Source: Chrysoperla carnea (taxonomy: Eukaryota; Arthropoda; Insecta; Neuroptera; Chrysopidae). From it: a stretch of DNA of 64,000 bases. The position numbers were made by a program, and so were the translations under genes. Location of the stretch: contig NC_058337.1 in the NCBI RefSeq assembly GCF_905475395.1, positions 139,135,172 to 139,199,171 of the forward strand. Direction: 5' to 3'. Below are positions 1-9,917 of the stretch, one piece after another (position 1 is the stretch's first letter; every line of letters begins with the position of its first letter). The notes below the pieces were generated by a model that was not told the DNA's origin, searched no databases, and worked only from the letters and a program-made list of their open reading frames with translations.

Positions 1-1164
1 AACTTTGCTAAATTTTTTATCCAGCAAAAGTGGTGACTGTTCCCATTCTCCACAGCCAATAGATGAATTTTCTTCCCCGCAGTGTTCGAACTAACGCGTA
101 CAGGGAAAATTTCCAAACCATGTATAAACGTATCTTTGTAGCCGTACACATTAATCGATAGCTGCGGGTTCATCTTTTCAAATTTATTAATTTGATCCAG
201 AGACATGGGGAACTTTAATCCATCACATTTTAAATGATGTTTATAGTGCGGGTACTTAGTTAAACGTTGAGGATTCCTTTCAACCGGGTAAAGTGCTGAC
301 ATTATCGACCATAGAAAACAATGTTGGTCTTTATTCTGGACATTAACCACAGCCAATTTATTTTTGATGACTGGTGGTAGTTCACAAAAAGTCCCAGCTG
401 TGATCGGAGAGTACTTATTCATGTGGACTCGAATATTTATGATCATGTCAAGAGCCCAACCGCTATCGCGTTCCTGGAATTCTTCCAATTTTTTCAGCAA
501 ATAGTTTTTGACATGATCAATGTACCACTCCTGCATGTCCGTTGTCAGATACATTTCCTTGGCCGGCGTTATAAAAGTTTTCAAATCCTCCTCTTTGGTG
601 GTGGGCTTAATGAAATTGCCCGTGAACATAATATACACCTGAAATAAAATTCAAGATCTCATTAGACTATTTAAATTATAAATCTTAAATTTTACTTACC
701 TTGAGGGGATGCTTCACTAGCTCACGCCGAACGTGTCTTCTAAACATTGGAAATGCCCGGTTGAAAAATATATTTGGATCTTTATAATCCAAATTTGTAA
801 TCATACCAGTCTTCACCCTGCCCTGGTGGTGGGTTTCAATTGTCTCCCAGATTAGATGTCGATTTTGTTTTTTGGTGACTCCACCACCTTGTTTAACTAA
901 ATCTAATCGCAGTCGGTGAAGTTGCCGCTGGTATGATTTACAAAGTCCAATATTAGCTTCAAGACGCAGAGGATTTTCTTTCTTTAACATCAACATCTTT
1001 TTGAATAAGCGGATGTTCTGCTTATTAAGTATCATCCATCGCTCAGCTTCCTCCACCGTCTTGATGAGCCTCAACGCTCTCTCCACTTTCTTCATCATAT
1101 CAGTGCTACCACCTTGAGGTACCGCGTTTAGCGTTTGCATAACATTTTGTTCGTAGGTGTCCAT
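1..1164 (-). CDS. Polinton-type DNA polymerase B, 5' exons (inverted copy, runs off window)
   Basis: This is the 5' part of a protein-primed family B DNA polymerase gene of Polinton/Maverick type, the replication enzyme of these large DNA transposons. Exon 1 is 700-1164 (ATG at 1164), followed by a GT-AG intron at 639-699. Exon 2 starts at 638 and runs off the window. It is an inverted copy of 54710-55876 with only a few substitutions. Unlike that copy, exon 1 is open here: the residues IWETIETHHQ continue where the right-hand copy has a TGA. The visible protein is only the N-terminal extension before the exonuclease domain, so the family call rests on the complete right-hand copy. Whether the gene is intact beyond base 1 cannot be seen. 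Confidence 0.75.
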
Positions 1165-1364
1165 CTTTCAAAAAAATTATATTTAAGTTTCACAATATTA
1201 TTTAAAAAATTTTACACTTACCGTTATATTTTCAAATACTAAGCAAAATATACGTTACCGAACGTTCAACACTAAAGTTAACTTACAACTGAGTAATATT
1301 TGTTTTTTGTATAAAATATATAGACTAAGTTTAGAATAATAAATATACCAAAAACAAAAAAAAA

Positions 1365-1368
<4 letters not shown>

Positions 1369-1404
<36 letters not shown>
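1369..1404. repeat. (TAA)n microsatellite, empty insertion site
   Basis: This is a run of about twelve ATA/TAA units in the 5' leader of the left polymerase copy. At the matching place in the right copy, a 4.4 kb retrotransposon sits inside the same TTA tract. The left copy is therefore the empty-site allele and defines the insertion boundaries. Confidence 0.85.
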
Positions 1405-1405
<1 letters not shown>

Positions 1406-1467
1406 GAAAAAACTAACTGAAGCAAAGGTGAATTTCAAAAGAGATACTTCAACAGCTACGTACATCA

Positions 1468-1496
1468 CTTTTTATAGCATTATCCCCACCACTAAA
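1468..1496 (-). promoter_or_regulatory. Core promoter of left polymerase copy
   Basis: Read on the minus strand, an AGTGGTGGGGATAATG motif is followed at once by a TATAAAAAG box, about 300 bp upstream of the polymerase ATG. The same arrangement occurs at 49996-50021, 46416-46440 and 62604-62645 in front of other genes of the element. Conservation across different genes is the evidence for function; the start site was not mapped. Confidence 0.6.
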
Positions 1497-1499
1497 AAG

Positions 1500-2105
1500 T
1501 TGTAATTTGATATTTTTATAATCGTAATTCAAACTAATTATTTTTTCTTGGAATTCAGACAAGTTTAAACATGTTCAAACAAGTTTGAACTTGTAGCAGG
1601 ATGATGATATCATATTTTTCAAGGTCAAATTAACATATTATTGAAAATAGCTGACACGTGTAAAATTATTTTAAGATCAAAGTCCATTCAAACAAGTTTG
1701 AACATGTATTTTTATTATGTAAATTTCAAGTGTCATATTACATTGCTAATTCAATAAAAAAAAAAAATATTAACATCCGGTCACGTGTTTTGACACATGT
1801 AAAATTATTTCAAACAAGTTTGAACTTGTTACAAGATGATGATATCATATTTTTCAAGGTCAAATTAACATATTCTTGAAAATTGCTGACACGTGTGAAA
1901 TTATTTTAAGATCAAAGTCCATTCAAACAAGTTTGAACATGTATTTTTATTATGTAAATTTCAAGTGTCATATTACATCGCTGACTCAATAAAAAAAAAT
2001 ATTAACATCCGGTCACGTATCTTGAATTTTATCATGTATATTTAAAGTGTCAAATTACAATATTTTTCAAGGTCAAATTAACATATTCTTGAAAATTGCT
2101 AACTA
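1500..2105 (-). repeat. Polinton terminal repeat, inner module (palindromes and E-boxes)
   Basis: This AT-rich module has several diverged tandem copies. Recurrent elements are the palindrome CAAGTTTGAACTTG, a GATGATATCAT palindrome, TTTTCAAGGTCAAAT, and CACGTG E-boxes inside TGACACGTGT or GGTCACGTG. The same module is at 45965-46380, 48505-48652, 49290-49980 and 62665-63330. No coding potential is seen. Confidence 0.8.
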
Positions 2106-2784
2106 ATGTCAACGTCCCGCCCCCCGTTCACTCCCCGTCAAGCACCACTATTGGTCAAAGCCAATGACGTCATCAATGCTTAGGCAGCCATTATTCTCCT
2201 CCACCACACCTCCCGACGCCATCTTGATTTACTATTGGCCAATGTCGAGGTTTCCAACATTCACCTAGGTTTGCCCTTACGTCCCGCCCCCTGTTCACTC
2301 TCCGCCACTATTGGTCAAAGCCAATGACGTCATCAATGCTTAGGCAGCCATTCCTTCCCCCACCACACCTCCCGACGCCATCTTGATTTTTACAGCGCTA
2401 CTATTGGTCAATGATGTCCCCCCCTCCAACTTCGCATTCAACCGAGGTTTGCCCTTTTTGGAAAAGTGTACCATTCTTTGGGGTTGAAAGTGGGCTCGAT
2501 TATCTAACGTCCAATTCCCGCCCCCCTTTAAGCCCCACTTCCAAAACCACGCCCACCACTTTAAGCCCCACTTCCGCCAAGAAACACACTAACGCTCTGT
2601 CAGCCACGCCCCACCACACCTCCCAACGCCATCTTGATTTACTATTGGTCAATGACGTCATCTATCCCCTCCAACTTCCGAGGTTTCCAACATTCACCTA
2701 GGTTTGCCCTTTTTTGAAAAGTGTACCATCAAAGTGGGGTTACTTGAGGTCAAACTGTGCTGAAACCGGCTTGACTCTTCTACT
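2106..2784 (-). repeat. Polinton terminal repeat, outer module and element terminus
   Basis: This GC-richer tandem module carries repeated TGACGTCA (CRE/ATF), ATTGGTC/GACCAAT (CCAAT, NF-Y) and CAAGATGGCG (YY1 core) sites, together with a recurring ATGGTACACTTTTCC / GGGCAAACCTAGGTG block. On the minus strand it starts with AGTAGAAGAGTCA, whose first base is position 2784. The same terminal sequence is found at 48653 and, slightly diverged, at 45064. A short open frame at 2411-2701 is a by-product of the repeats. Bacterial DNA begins immediately to the right. Confidence 0.75.
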
Positions 2785-3443
2785 ACTTTACTTCCGTAAT
2801 TACGTAGTAGTTTTATTGTATCAGCAATTTTATCATCATTTGTTGATATACATCGACCATCACCAAAACAACCTAGATTTTTACCTGGATAAAAACTAAA
2901 ACCATTGCAATCTCCGAATGATCCAGCTTTTTTTCCGCTAACTAAATCTATAGCTCCATGTGCTTGAGCAGCATCTTCTATAATTTTCAGATTATATTTT
3001 TTTGCTATTGCTAAAATTAGTTGCATATCACATACACGCCCATATAAATGAACCGGCATAATTGCACGTGTTTTACTTGTTATAGTATGCTCAATTTTTG
3101 AAGGGTCTAATAAATAAGTATCTTTGTAAACTTCAACTGGAACAGGTACTGCTCCAATTTCGGAAACAGCAAGCCATGAAGCTATAAAAGTATGGGCAGG
3201 CACTATTACCTCATCGCCAGCACCTATGCCTAGTGCCTTAAGGCTTAGAACTAATGCATCAAGACCGTTTGCTATGCCAATTACATGCTTTACTCCTAAG
3301 TAACTTGCAAATTCTTGTTCGAATTTTTCTAAACGATTTCCCAAAAGATATGAAGCATCGTTATTTACATCTTGCCATAATTTATCTGCTTCTTGTTTAA
3401 TTTCAGTGTAAGCACTTTTTAAGTCTAAAAATTTTATTTCCAT
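2785..3443 (-). pseudogene. Sugar aminotransferase (DegT/DnrJ/EryC1 family), 3' truncated
   Basis: This is a PLP-dependent aminotransferase for nucleotide-linked keto-sugars, FdtB-like. About 220 N-terminal residues of an expected 360-370 are present. Visible features are the [11 protein letters not shown] motif, [11 protein letters not shown], and FYPGKNLG with the PLP-binding lysine. After LRNYGSKV the frame runs straight into the host repeat, which adds about 30 unrelated residues before a stop at 2694. It overlaps the fdtA-like gene by 10 bp. Together they suggest synthesis of a 3-amino-3,6-dideoxyhexose for a surface glycan. It cannot be functional without its C-terminal domain. Confidence 0.85.
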
Positions 3444-3826
3444 AATTTAAATTCTTCGTATGATCTAATATAATCGCTTTCTTGGTAGTTTTCTGAAGCA
3501 CAGATAATTACTTGAGGATTATTTTTTATATTTGTTATTTCCCGCCATAAAGGTTTTAGAATGTATAAACCTTTATTCGGTGCATCAAGAGTAATGGTTA
3601 TTTTATGTTTATTATCCTCTAAAACGAAATCTACCGAGCCATGAGTACAAAAAATAAATTGTTTTAAATTTTTATGCGCATGTCCGCCGCGATCTTTTTT
3701 TAAATTATAAAGCCAGACAACACGATGTATTGGAAAATCTAAAATTTGTCCTAGTTCAATAAAGGATAAGCTTCCTCTATCGTCATCAAAACATGGAATT
3801 TCAATTAATGTATAACTGTGATTCAT
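3434..3826 (-). CDS. fdtA: dTDP-4-oxo-6-deoxyglucose 3,4-ketoisomerase, FdtA/WxcM-like
   Basis: A 130-residue single-domain cupin of the FdtA/WxcM family, which moves the keto group of dTDP-4-keto-6-deoxyglucose so that the next enzyme can aminate C3. Family hallmarks are the FDDDRGSL start, the [11 protein letters not shown] motif holding the catalytic histidine, and a C-terminal SEYYxESDYIR-like motif (here [16 protein letters not shown]). The frame is complete and its end overlaps the start of the aminotransferase, the usual pathway order. The product belongs to O-antigen or capsule sugar metabolism. It is intact in sequence, but the pathway here is broken on both sides. Confidence 0.85.
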   Translation of the reverse strand: MNHSYTLIEIPCFDDDRGSLSFIELGQILDFPIHRVVWLYNLKKDRGGHAHKNLKQFIFCTHGSVDFVLEDNKHKITITLDAPNKGLYILKPLWREITNIKNNPQVIICASENYQESDYIRSYEEFKLWK

Positions 3827-3856
3827 AATAATTAATATACCATTCTATAGTTAATC

Positions 3857-5182
3857 TTAATTAGGAGCGAAAATTAAATTAACCATACCCGCACCCGTAG
3901 GACCGATAATAACTTGTGCCATTGAGAATATTTCAATTTGTGCCTGGGCTGATAAAAAATCTGGGTAAACAATTTCAAATCCTTGAGTAATCAAGAAATT
4001 TTCAATTTCTTCACTATTGAGTAATTTTCTATATGTAGCTCTTTTTCTTGATATATAAAGTTTACGAAATGCTTTTTTAGGGTTATTAAATTGTTTAGAT
4101 ATTACCTTTTTTACAAACTGTATTGCTTTGGGAGCAATCACTACTGCATTTGAATAATCAGGTGCATTAACATCTTTAATTAAGGATAATGGGGAGGGAT
4201 AATATAACTTTTTTACTAAATATCCGTCTTTTCTTTCAAGCTTTATTAAATCTCTATTATCCAAATTGAACATTTTTAGGAGTTCTAATGATTGAGGATA
4301 ATGATCTTCGTTAATTAATAATGGTATTTTTTTGTCTAATCCTTGAATTAAACTAAGCCTTGGTAAACATTCTACAATCCAATGATAGTAGTTTTTGGAA
4401 TGATCTTTAACAAGATGAATACCGCTATCAATAACTTGGGGATTTTTTATTATTTCAAGTGACAAGTTTTTTTCATTAATCTTATTTACAATACCTATAG
4501 ATTTAATATGGTAAACATATTTTTTAAGATAGAAGTCGCTTTCTTCGCCATAAATAATATACTGATCATTATTATCAAGACCATCATATAAAGCTGTATT
4601 ATTACTTAATATTAGATCTGTACCCCCGATTACAATTGCATTATTTATTTCTGTAAGATAAGTATCTGGTAATTTTATTGTGCAATTATATTTTTCTGAT
4701 ACATGAAAATCATTATTTATTACTTTAGGTTTAGTTAATTTTAATGTTTTGTTAGTATCAAAAAATTTTATTTTGTGAGATAATAATTTACATCCTTCAG
4801 AGACAGAATAATAATTAAAAATGTATTTTAAAGGGCTTTTAAAAATTACATCCTGAGTTTCATGAGTGTTTGTATTTAAATCATGAGATTTTTGAATACT
4901 TAGACCTGCATATTTAATTTTAAGGATGGTTCTCAAAGAAGCTAAATTTTCTCTAAATATTTGTTTTTTAGGGTTTAACCAAATTGCAATTGAAATTAAA
5001 CATTTTGAAGCACAAAATATAGCGTAGCGTAACAAATATAAAATTTTATTAACAGCAGATAATATTCTAGGTTCAATTTTAACAGTTAAGGAAGCACTTT
5101 TTATGCCTAACCCATTTAAAATATTAGCTAGCTTATATTTTGTTGTATCTAAATTGGCTAGAATCTTTTTTAAGATTATCAT
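3857..5182 (-). pseudogene. Glycosyltransferase family 61 (DUF563), C-terminally short
   Basis: A 441-residue protein whose C-terminal half matches GT61/DUF563 enzymes, which transfer sugars onto glycans. The signatures are NYYHWIVECLPRLSL, YISRKRA and GPTGAGMVNLIFAP. The N-terminal 170 residues are lysine- and asparagine-rich without recognisable motifs. The frame stops directly after the GPTGAGM block (FAPN), whereas family members usually continue for some tens of residues, so the C-terminus is probably lost. It lies 30 bp upstream of the fdtA-like gene on the same strand and probably belonged to the same surface-polysaccharide operon. An alternative is that a natural short form exists in Rickettsia. 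Confidence 0.7.
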
Positions 5183-5507
5183 AAATTACAAGATTTAAAG
5201 TAATAATTTGTATATATCAAATAACTTAGAGAGTTAAAAGTAAAGCAAGGAACTAAAATATGAATTCCTTGAAGTTTTGTAGAAATAATTCTTTAAATTA
5301 ATAATGAGTATACAGTCAAAATGAATTTGAGATTAGGCAAGAGGAGTAATACCTATAACTAATTAGCTTAGCAACAAAATTACATGTTCAAAATATATAT
5401 CAACTAATTAGTTCCTAATAAAGCGTTTATTATATTATTTTCTTGCATAATTGTAAATATCAAAATATTTTTATTTGAAATTAAAATAATTATTTTTTTA
5501 AATCCCT
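5183..5507. other. Intergenic region between divergent genes
   Basis: 325 bp of AT-rich bacterial DNA between the glycosyltransferase (minus) and the GNAT gene (plus). Divergent promoters would lie here, but no convincing -35/-10 pair or repeat was seen. Confidence 0.5.
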
Positions 5508-6044
5508 ATGCCCCAAATAAGCTTTATAAAACCCAAACAAATTATTGGCAATCACCTAATATTACGTGATGTAGAGGTAGAAGATCGTTCGTTTATTTTA
5601 AACCTAAGAACTGATACTACTAAATCTAAATATCTCTCTTCAACCTATAACGATTTATTACAACAAATTGAATGGATTAAAAAATATAAGCTATATAATT
5701 CCCAATTATATTTTTTAATCCAAGATCAAAATTTAGAGCAAGTTGGAACAGTGCGACTTTATGATGCTCAAGAAGATTCATTTTGTTGGGGATCATGGAT
5801 TTTAAAGGATAATACACAAAGTGGCTACTCTATTGAGTCAGCTTTAATCATATATAGTTATGCACTTAGCATAGGTTTTACTAAGGCTCACTTTGATGTA
5901 AGAAAAGAAAATGAATCTGTTTGGAGATTTCATGAAAGATTTGGAGCTATTAAAGTAGATGAAACAGACAAAGATTATTTTTTTACAATATCCTTTGAAG
6001 CAATAAAAAATTCTTTAGAAAGATATTCTAAATATTTACCATAA
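5508..6044 (+). CDS. GNAT-family N-acetyltransferase
   Basis: A 178-residue protein of the RimJ/RimL-like GNAT fold, which uses acetyl-CoA to acetylate an amino group. It shows the typical LILRDVEVED start, a central strand QVGTVRLYD, the CWGSWIL segment, and a C-terminal FDVRKENESVWRFHERFGA motif corresponding to the conserved N-S-x-x-x-x-E-K-x-G-F region. The frame is complete. Next to the fdtA/fdtB-like genes it may acetylate the amino sugar, but this is inferred from location only. It is divergently oriented from them. Confidence 0.75.
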   Translation: MPQISFIKPKQIIGNHLILRDVEVEDRSFILNLRTDTTKSKYLSSTYNDLLQQIEWIKKYKLYNSQLYFLIQDQNLEQVGTVRLYDAQEDSFCWGSWILKDNTQSGYSIESALIIYSYALSIGFTKAHFDVRKENESVWRFHERFGAIKVDETDKDYFFTISFEAIKNSLERYSKYLP

Positions 6045-6151
6045 AATATAAATATTATTTTATAAGCAGGGAATTTTTTGAAAAAATATTTGATGATATT
6101 TTTGCTTTTTCAACAGCTAAACTATGAGGAATAAAGGGTTTTTTAGGTTGG

Positions 6152-6238
6152 CGGATAAGGTGGGATTCGAACCCACGGTACGGTTGCCCGTACGCCAGTT
6201 TTCAAGACTAGTTCCTTAAACCGCTCGACCACCTATCC
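6152..6238 (-). tRNA. tRNA-Ser (anticodon UGA)
   Basis: 87-nt tRNA. The acceptor stem GGATAGG pairs with CTTATCC (one G-U), the discriminator is G73 as in serine tRNAs, and the T-arm is GTGGGTTCGAATCCCAC. The anticodon loop CTTGAAA gives UGA. A long variable arm (GCGTACGGGCAACCGTACC) confirms a class II tRNA. CCA is not encoded. No mismatches break the cloverleaf. Confidence 0.93.
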
Positions 6239-6369
6239 AAGAAGATTCATAGCAAAAAATATAGCATAATTCAAGAGAAATCGTAAAAAATCTTTACTAT
6301 GTTCGTTTAATTTGGAAAATTAGTGACAAGGTCTTAGTAAATCAGCATTGTTGTGTGGAGCGGTTTTTT

Positions 6370-6473
6370 CGTCATTGCGAGGAGATGCTAGCATCGACGC
6401 GGCAATCTCATAAAACAGTATAAAATTCCTGAGATTGCTTCGTCAATTACTCCGTAATTTCCTCGCAATGACG
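6370..6473. repeat. Rickettsia-type palindromic repeat
   Basis: 104-bp imperfect palindrome starting CGTCATTGCGAGGA and ending TCCTCGCAATGACG, with inner arms GGCAATCTCA / TGAGATTGC (one base different). It lies between the tRNA-Ser and trpS 3' ends. Several relatives occur at gene borders across the bacterial block. It can form a long hairpin and might act as a terminator. Confidence 0.85.
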
Positions 6474-6497
6474 ATTTGGTATCCCTCAAAATCTACT

Positions 6498-7482
6498 TCA
6501 TATCACGAAGCCAAATTGTTCTTTTAACTCATTTACAGTTTCAGACGCTCTAATTCTTGCTTTCTCTGCACCTTGGTGAAGTATTTTGAGTAAATAGCCC
6601 TGATCATTCATTAACTCTAAATATTTATCACGCATAGGTGGCAGGTTAGTAATAATAATTTCTGCTAAATCTTCTTTAAATTTGGCAAAGCCTTGATTCT
6701 CATAGTTCTGAATTATATTTTTCTTCTGATAAGCTTGAATAGATGTCTAATAAATTACTAATCTCTGGTCTTGCTTCTTTATCATAACTAACAAAACTTA
6801 AATGATCTGTTTTGGCTTTTTTAATTTTTTGATGAATAAGATCATTATCATCTTTTAATTTAATACGAGAAAAATCTGAAGAATCGGATTTGCTCATTTT
6901 TTTACTGCCATCTCTAAGACTCATAATTCTTGTTCCTGAGCCACCAATTAAAATATCAGGTACTTTTAAAATTTCCTTATTAAACTTCCTATTAATTACG
7001 CCGGCGATATTTCTAGTTTGTTCCAAATGCTGCTTTTGGTCCTCACCAACAGGCACTATATCGGCCTTATATATCAGTATATCAGCAGCCATAAGTACCG
7101 GATAGGAAAAAAGCCCAAGGCATGCTTTTTCTTGGTCCTTTCCAGCCTCATCCTTAAACTGCGTCATGTGTTTTAACCAGCCGAGCGGTGTTACGCAATT
7201 CAGCAACCAAACAAGTTCAGCATGTTCTTTTACCATACTCTGAGCAAAAATTGTGACTTTATTAGGGTCAAGGCCTGCTGCTAAATAAATCGCAAGTGTC
7301 TCTATAACCGATCTTTTAAGTTCACTAGGTGCTATATCAACAGTAATAGAATGCAGATCAGCCAAAAAGAAAAAACAATTATATTCTTCCTGCATTTTAA
7401 CCCAGTTTCGAATCGAGCCTAAATAGTTACCAAGATGCAAAGAACCAGTAGCTTGCACACCTGAAAGAACAGTTTTTTTCAT
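6498..7482 (-). pseudogene. trpS: Tryptophanyl-tRNA synthetase, frameshifted
   Basis: Class I aminoacyl-tRNA synthetase charging tRNA-Trp. It shows the HIGH-type motif TGSLHLGNYLG near the N-terminus and the KMSKS motif in KKMSKSDSS. The frame stops at 6700, but the C-terminal 65-70 residues (NYENQGFAKFKEDL to NELKEQFGFVI) continue in another frame to 6498. A single extra T near 6717 explains the break; it is not in a homopolymer. Total length would be about 328 residues, normal for the family. The gene is essential in any living bacterium, so the frameshift is evidence for a dead copy. Confidence 0.93.
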
Positions 7483-7555
7483 TCTATACCGTTATTATTG
7501 TATTCATTAACAAATATATGTTATATATACCAAATTAATATTTAATTTTTACTAT

Positions 7556-8211
7556 ATGCTTTGGCGTTTAAGAATTTTATCATTTTACGGATTATTATCG
7601 TTATTTACTTTTATCTTTTTTCTTATATGTTACATACCCGTAACGTTTTTCAATGTCAACTATCAAATAAGATATAGGATCGCTGTTATCTTTTCTTATG
7701 CTTTTGTATGGCTTGCAAAAATTTGTTGTGGTTTGAAATATGAGGTAGAGGGGCTTGAAAAATTGCCTAAAACCATTTCAATAGTTGTTTCTAACCATCA
7801 ATCCTTTTGGGATCAGATGTTTATGCAGCTTATTATCCCTAAACATTCGTGGGTATTAAAACGTCAGTTATTTAATATACCGCTACTTGGTTGGGGACTT
7901 CGTATGGTTAAGCCGATTGCAGTAAATCGTGGCACTAATAGTTCAGTTGCTCAAATTTTAAGAGAGGGTGAGGAAAATTTAAGCCAAGTGCTGTAAAGCT
8001 TGCTTCTATTACTACAGTGCCGATAGTAATGATGGCACATAATGCCGGCTTATTTTGGCCTAGAGGTTTTTGGTTTAAACAGCCTGGAACTATAAAGGTA
8101 AAAATTATTGGAGTAATAGAAAGGGAAGAGGTAGAACAGACCGAAGTGCGGATTCTTAATGATAAGATTGAAGAGATAATTAATAGTGAAAAGCAAAAAT
8201 TATTAAATTAA
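7556..8211 (+). pseudogene. plsC: 1-acyl-glycerol-3-phosphate acyltransferase, internal deletion
   Basis: Lysophosphatidic acid acyltransferase of phospholipid synthesis. There is an N-terminal membrane segment (LLSLFTFIFFLICYIPVTF) and the catalytic HX4D box in VVSNHQSFWDQ. After LREGEENL the frame ends, and the C-terminal part (KPSAVKLAS, PIVMMAHNAGLFWPRGFW) resumes in another frame at about 7978. The conserved FPEGTR substrate-binding segment expected between these two blocks is missing, so roughly 25-30 residues have been deleted along with the frame. The ends at 7556 and 8211 are otherwise normal. Confidence 0.88.
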
Positions 8212-8333
8212 TACTTACTCGAATAGCAAATTACTAATGTAATTTGTTATTTGTATTAAATTAGTCTTGGATTAAGAAATAATTAGTATTATCATACTAC
8301 TTAAAATTAATTGCAGTTATCGATAGTAAGCAA

Positions 8334-8723
8334 ATGATGCTTTACGATGCTCAAGGAGTTAAAATTACTAATAATAAGCCTTTAAAGTTACCTTTAGATT
8401 TGGAAGAGCATCACCACCATAGAGAAAAGAGACAGAGTTTATACCAAAATAAATCTACTCCTGCTTCATTGTTCGAGCCTCATACTTCTTTAAAAGATAT
8501 AGAGCATAAAGAAGCAGCAAAAAGCGTTATAAAACATTTAGAAAAAGCAGTAGGTCATGACCAAGCTAAATATAAAGAGCTAATTATAGTTGCTGAACCG
8601 CAAATGCTTGGTTGCGTTCGTCATGAGCTTAAAAATGGTCTAAAAAAGATGATTACCAAAGAAATAGCGAAAGATTTAGTGCAGCATAATGCTGAGGCAG
8701 TCGAGAGGGCAGTGTTTTCATAA
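8334..8723 (+). CDS. Host-attachment family protein (COG5622-like)
   Basis: A 129-residue cytoplasmic-looking protein resembling the family annotated as required for attachment to host cells. It shares the C-terminal pattern ELIIVAEPQMLGCVRHEL ... ITKEIAKDLVQHNAE typical of that family. The reading frame is open upstream of the ATG (LIAVIDSKQ precedes MMLYDAQG), so the original start may have been further upstream and the annotated start is uncertain. Biochemical function is unknown; the family name comes from plant-associated bacteria. Confidence 0.65.
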   Translation: MMLYDAQGVKITNNKPLKLPLDLEEHHHHREKRQSLYQNKSTPASLFEPHTSLKDIEHKEAAKSVIKHLEKAVGHDQAKYKELIIVAEPQMLGCVRHELKNGLKKMITKEIAKDLVQHNAEAVERAVFS

Positions 8724-8740
8724 GAAATGTTATTGTTTAA

Positions 8741-8845
8741 CATCATTTCCGCGTAGGCATTGCCTGCGTAGATCAGTTTCGTCTCTGTTATCCTGTGGAC
8801 AAGCCACGGGATGACAGGGTGATAAAGTTTCCGCTCGCAATGACG
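8741..8845. repeat. Rickettsia-type palindromic repeat mosaic
   Basis: A composite of pieces found in other repeats here: a GCGTAGGCATTGCCTGCGTAG hairpin-like piece, a TGTGGACAAGCCACGGGATGACA piece, and a half palindrome ending CGCAATGACG. It separates two same-strand genes. It appears to be a degenerate, recombined repeat rather than one clean copy. Confidence 0.65.
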
Positions 8846-8887
8846 CAAAGTATATTAACAAAAACAAATTAAATATTACAAATAAGT

Positions 8888-9592
8888 ATGTCGCGAATTT
8901 ATTTTAACGGTCCTGAGAGGCGAATCGAAGGAATATATGTAAAAGCAGAAGCATATAATGCTCCTGTTGCATTGGTTCTTCATCCCCATCCTTTGCATGG
9001 CGGTGATATGAATAATACAGTAGTGTATAACGCCCATAAAGTTTTATCTGAGCATGGCTATACAGTTCTACGTAATAACTTCAGAGGAGTAGGGCATTCA
9101 GAGGGTAACTTTAATAATGGGGTGGGTGAGGTTATAGATGCCGGAACAGCACTTGATTGGTTACAGCAGAATAATCCAAACGCTCAGTCTAATTTAGTAT
9201 TAGGGTTTTCATTCGGTGCATGGATAGCTATACAACTTGTGATGAGACGCCCTGAAATAAATAACTTTATTGCTATTTCGCCTCCGGTAAATAAATATGA
9301 TTTTTCATTCCTTTCGCCTTGCCCTATTCCAGGATTTGTACTACAAGGTGATAGTGATAGTATAGTTTCAGCTGAAGCAGTAAAAGATTTAGCAAGTAAG
9401 TTATCTAAACAACAAGCTCATATTAAGGTTGGATGTAAAATTATTAGCGGTGACCATTTCTTTCGTTATAAAATGGAAGAATTTTCTAAAGCAATAGGGG
9501 ATTATTTGAAAACATTAGATCATGGTTATCCGCAAAGTAGCAATAATGTAAACGAAGAATCGAAGAGCCAGAAGAAGTTGTTTTTGTATTAA
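8888..9592 (+). CDS. Alpha/beta hydrolase (COG2945 type)
   Basis: A 234-residue intracellular alpha/beta-hydrolase. The nucleophile elbow is GFSFGAW (serine in G-F-S-F-G), the segment LHPHPLHGGDMNN is the typical oxyanion region, and the acid and histidine are in QGDSDSIVS and SGDHFF, so a full Ser-Asp-His triad is present. It matches the small hydrolases of COG2945, whose substrates are not well known. The last 20 or so residues run close to the downstream palindrome. The gene is intact. Confidence 0.82.
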   Translation: MSRIYFNGPERRIEGIYVKAEAYNAPVALVLHPHPLHGGDMNNTVVYNAHKVLSEHGYTVLRNNFRGVGHSEGNFNNGVGEVIDAGTALDWLQQNNPNAQSNLVLGFSFGAWIAIQLVMRRPEINNFIAISPPVNKYDFSFLSPCPIPGFVLQGDSDSIVSAEAVKDLASKLSKQQAHIKVGCKIISGDHFFRYKMEEFSKAIGDYLKTLDHGYPQSSNNVNEESKSQKKLFLY

Positions 9593-9598
9593 ATGGAT

Positions 9599-9692
9599 GT
9601 CATTGCGAGCCACTGAAAGTGGCGTGGCAATCTCATGAAGTAAAACTCCTAAGATTGCTTCGTTGGTTATTACATAACTTTCTCGCAATGAC
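9599..9692. repeat. Rickettsia-type palindromic repeat
   Basis: 94-bp palindrome starting GTCATTGCGAGCCACTGAAAG and ending TCTCGCAATGAC, with inner arms GGCAATCTCA and AGATTGCTTCG. It is nearly the same as the repeat at 17781-17865. Confidence 0.88.
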
Positions 9693-9917
9693 AGAAAAAC
9701 CAAGCCATGCAACAGCAAAAGAACCCAATCAAGACATTAAACATTTATTATCACTCACAGTGTTTTCACCTGTTACGGTTACTAAATCCTGTTCTTCCTC
9801 CAATATCTCAAAAGATGATAACGTTAAATCAGGATATTCGAGGGTGTCAGAAAGTATGTGTAAGTTGTAAAAATAGTTAAGAATAAAAATAACATAAACA
9901 ACTTACATGGAGCTAAT

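Noticed and set aside
423..647. 74-codon plus-strand frame, also seen inverted at 55230-55454
   Set aside because: Antisense of polymerase exon 2 and fully explained by it.
2411..2701. Proline/serine-rich frame in the left terminal repeat
   Set aside because: Lies within the CRE/CCAAT/YY1 repeat units; the frame is not kept in other copies.
5183..5507. Riboswitch or RNA gene in the gap before the GNAT gene
   Set aside because: No conserved aptamer or stem structure could be recognised by eye.
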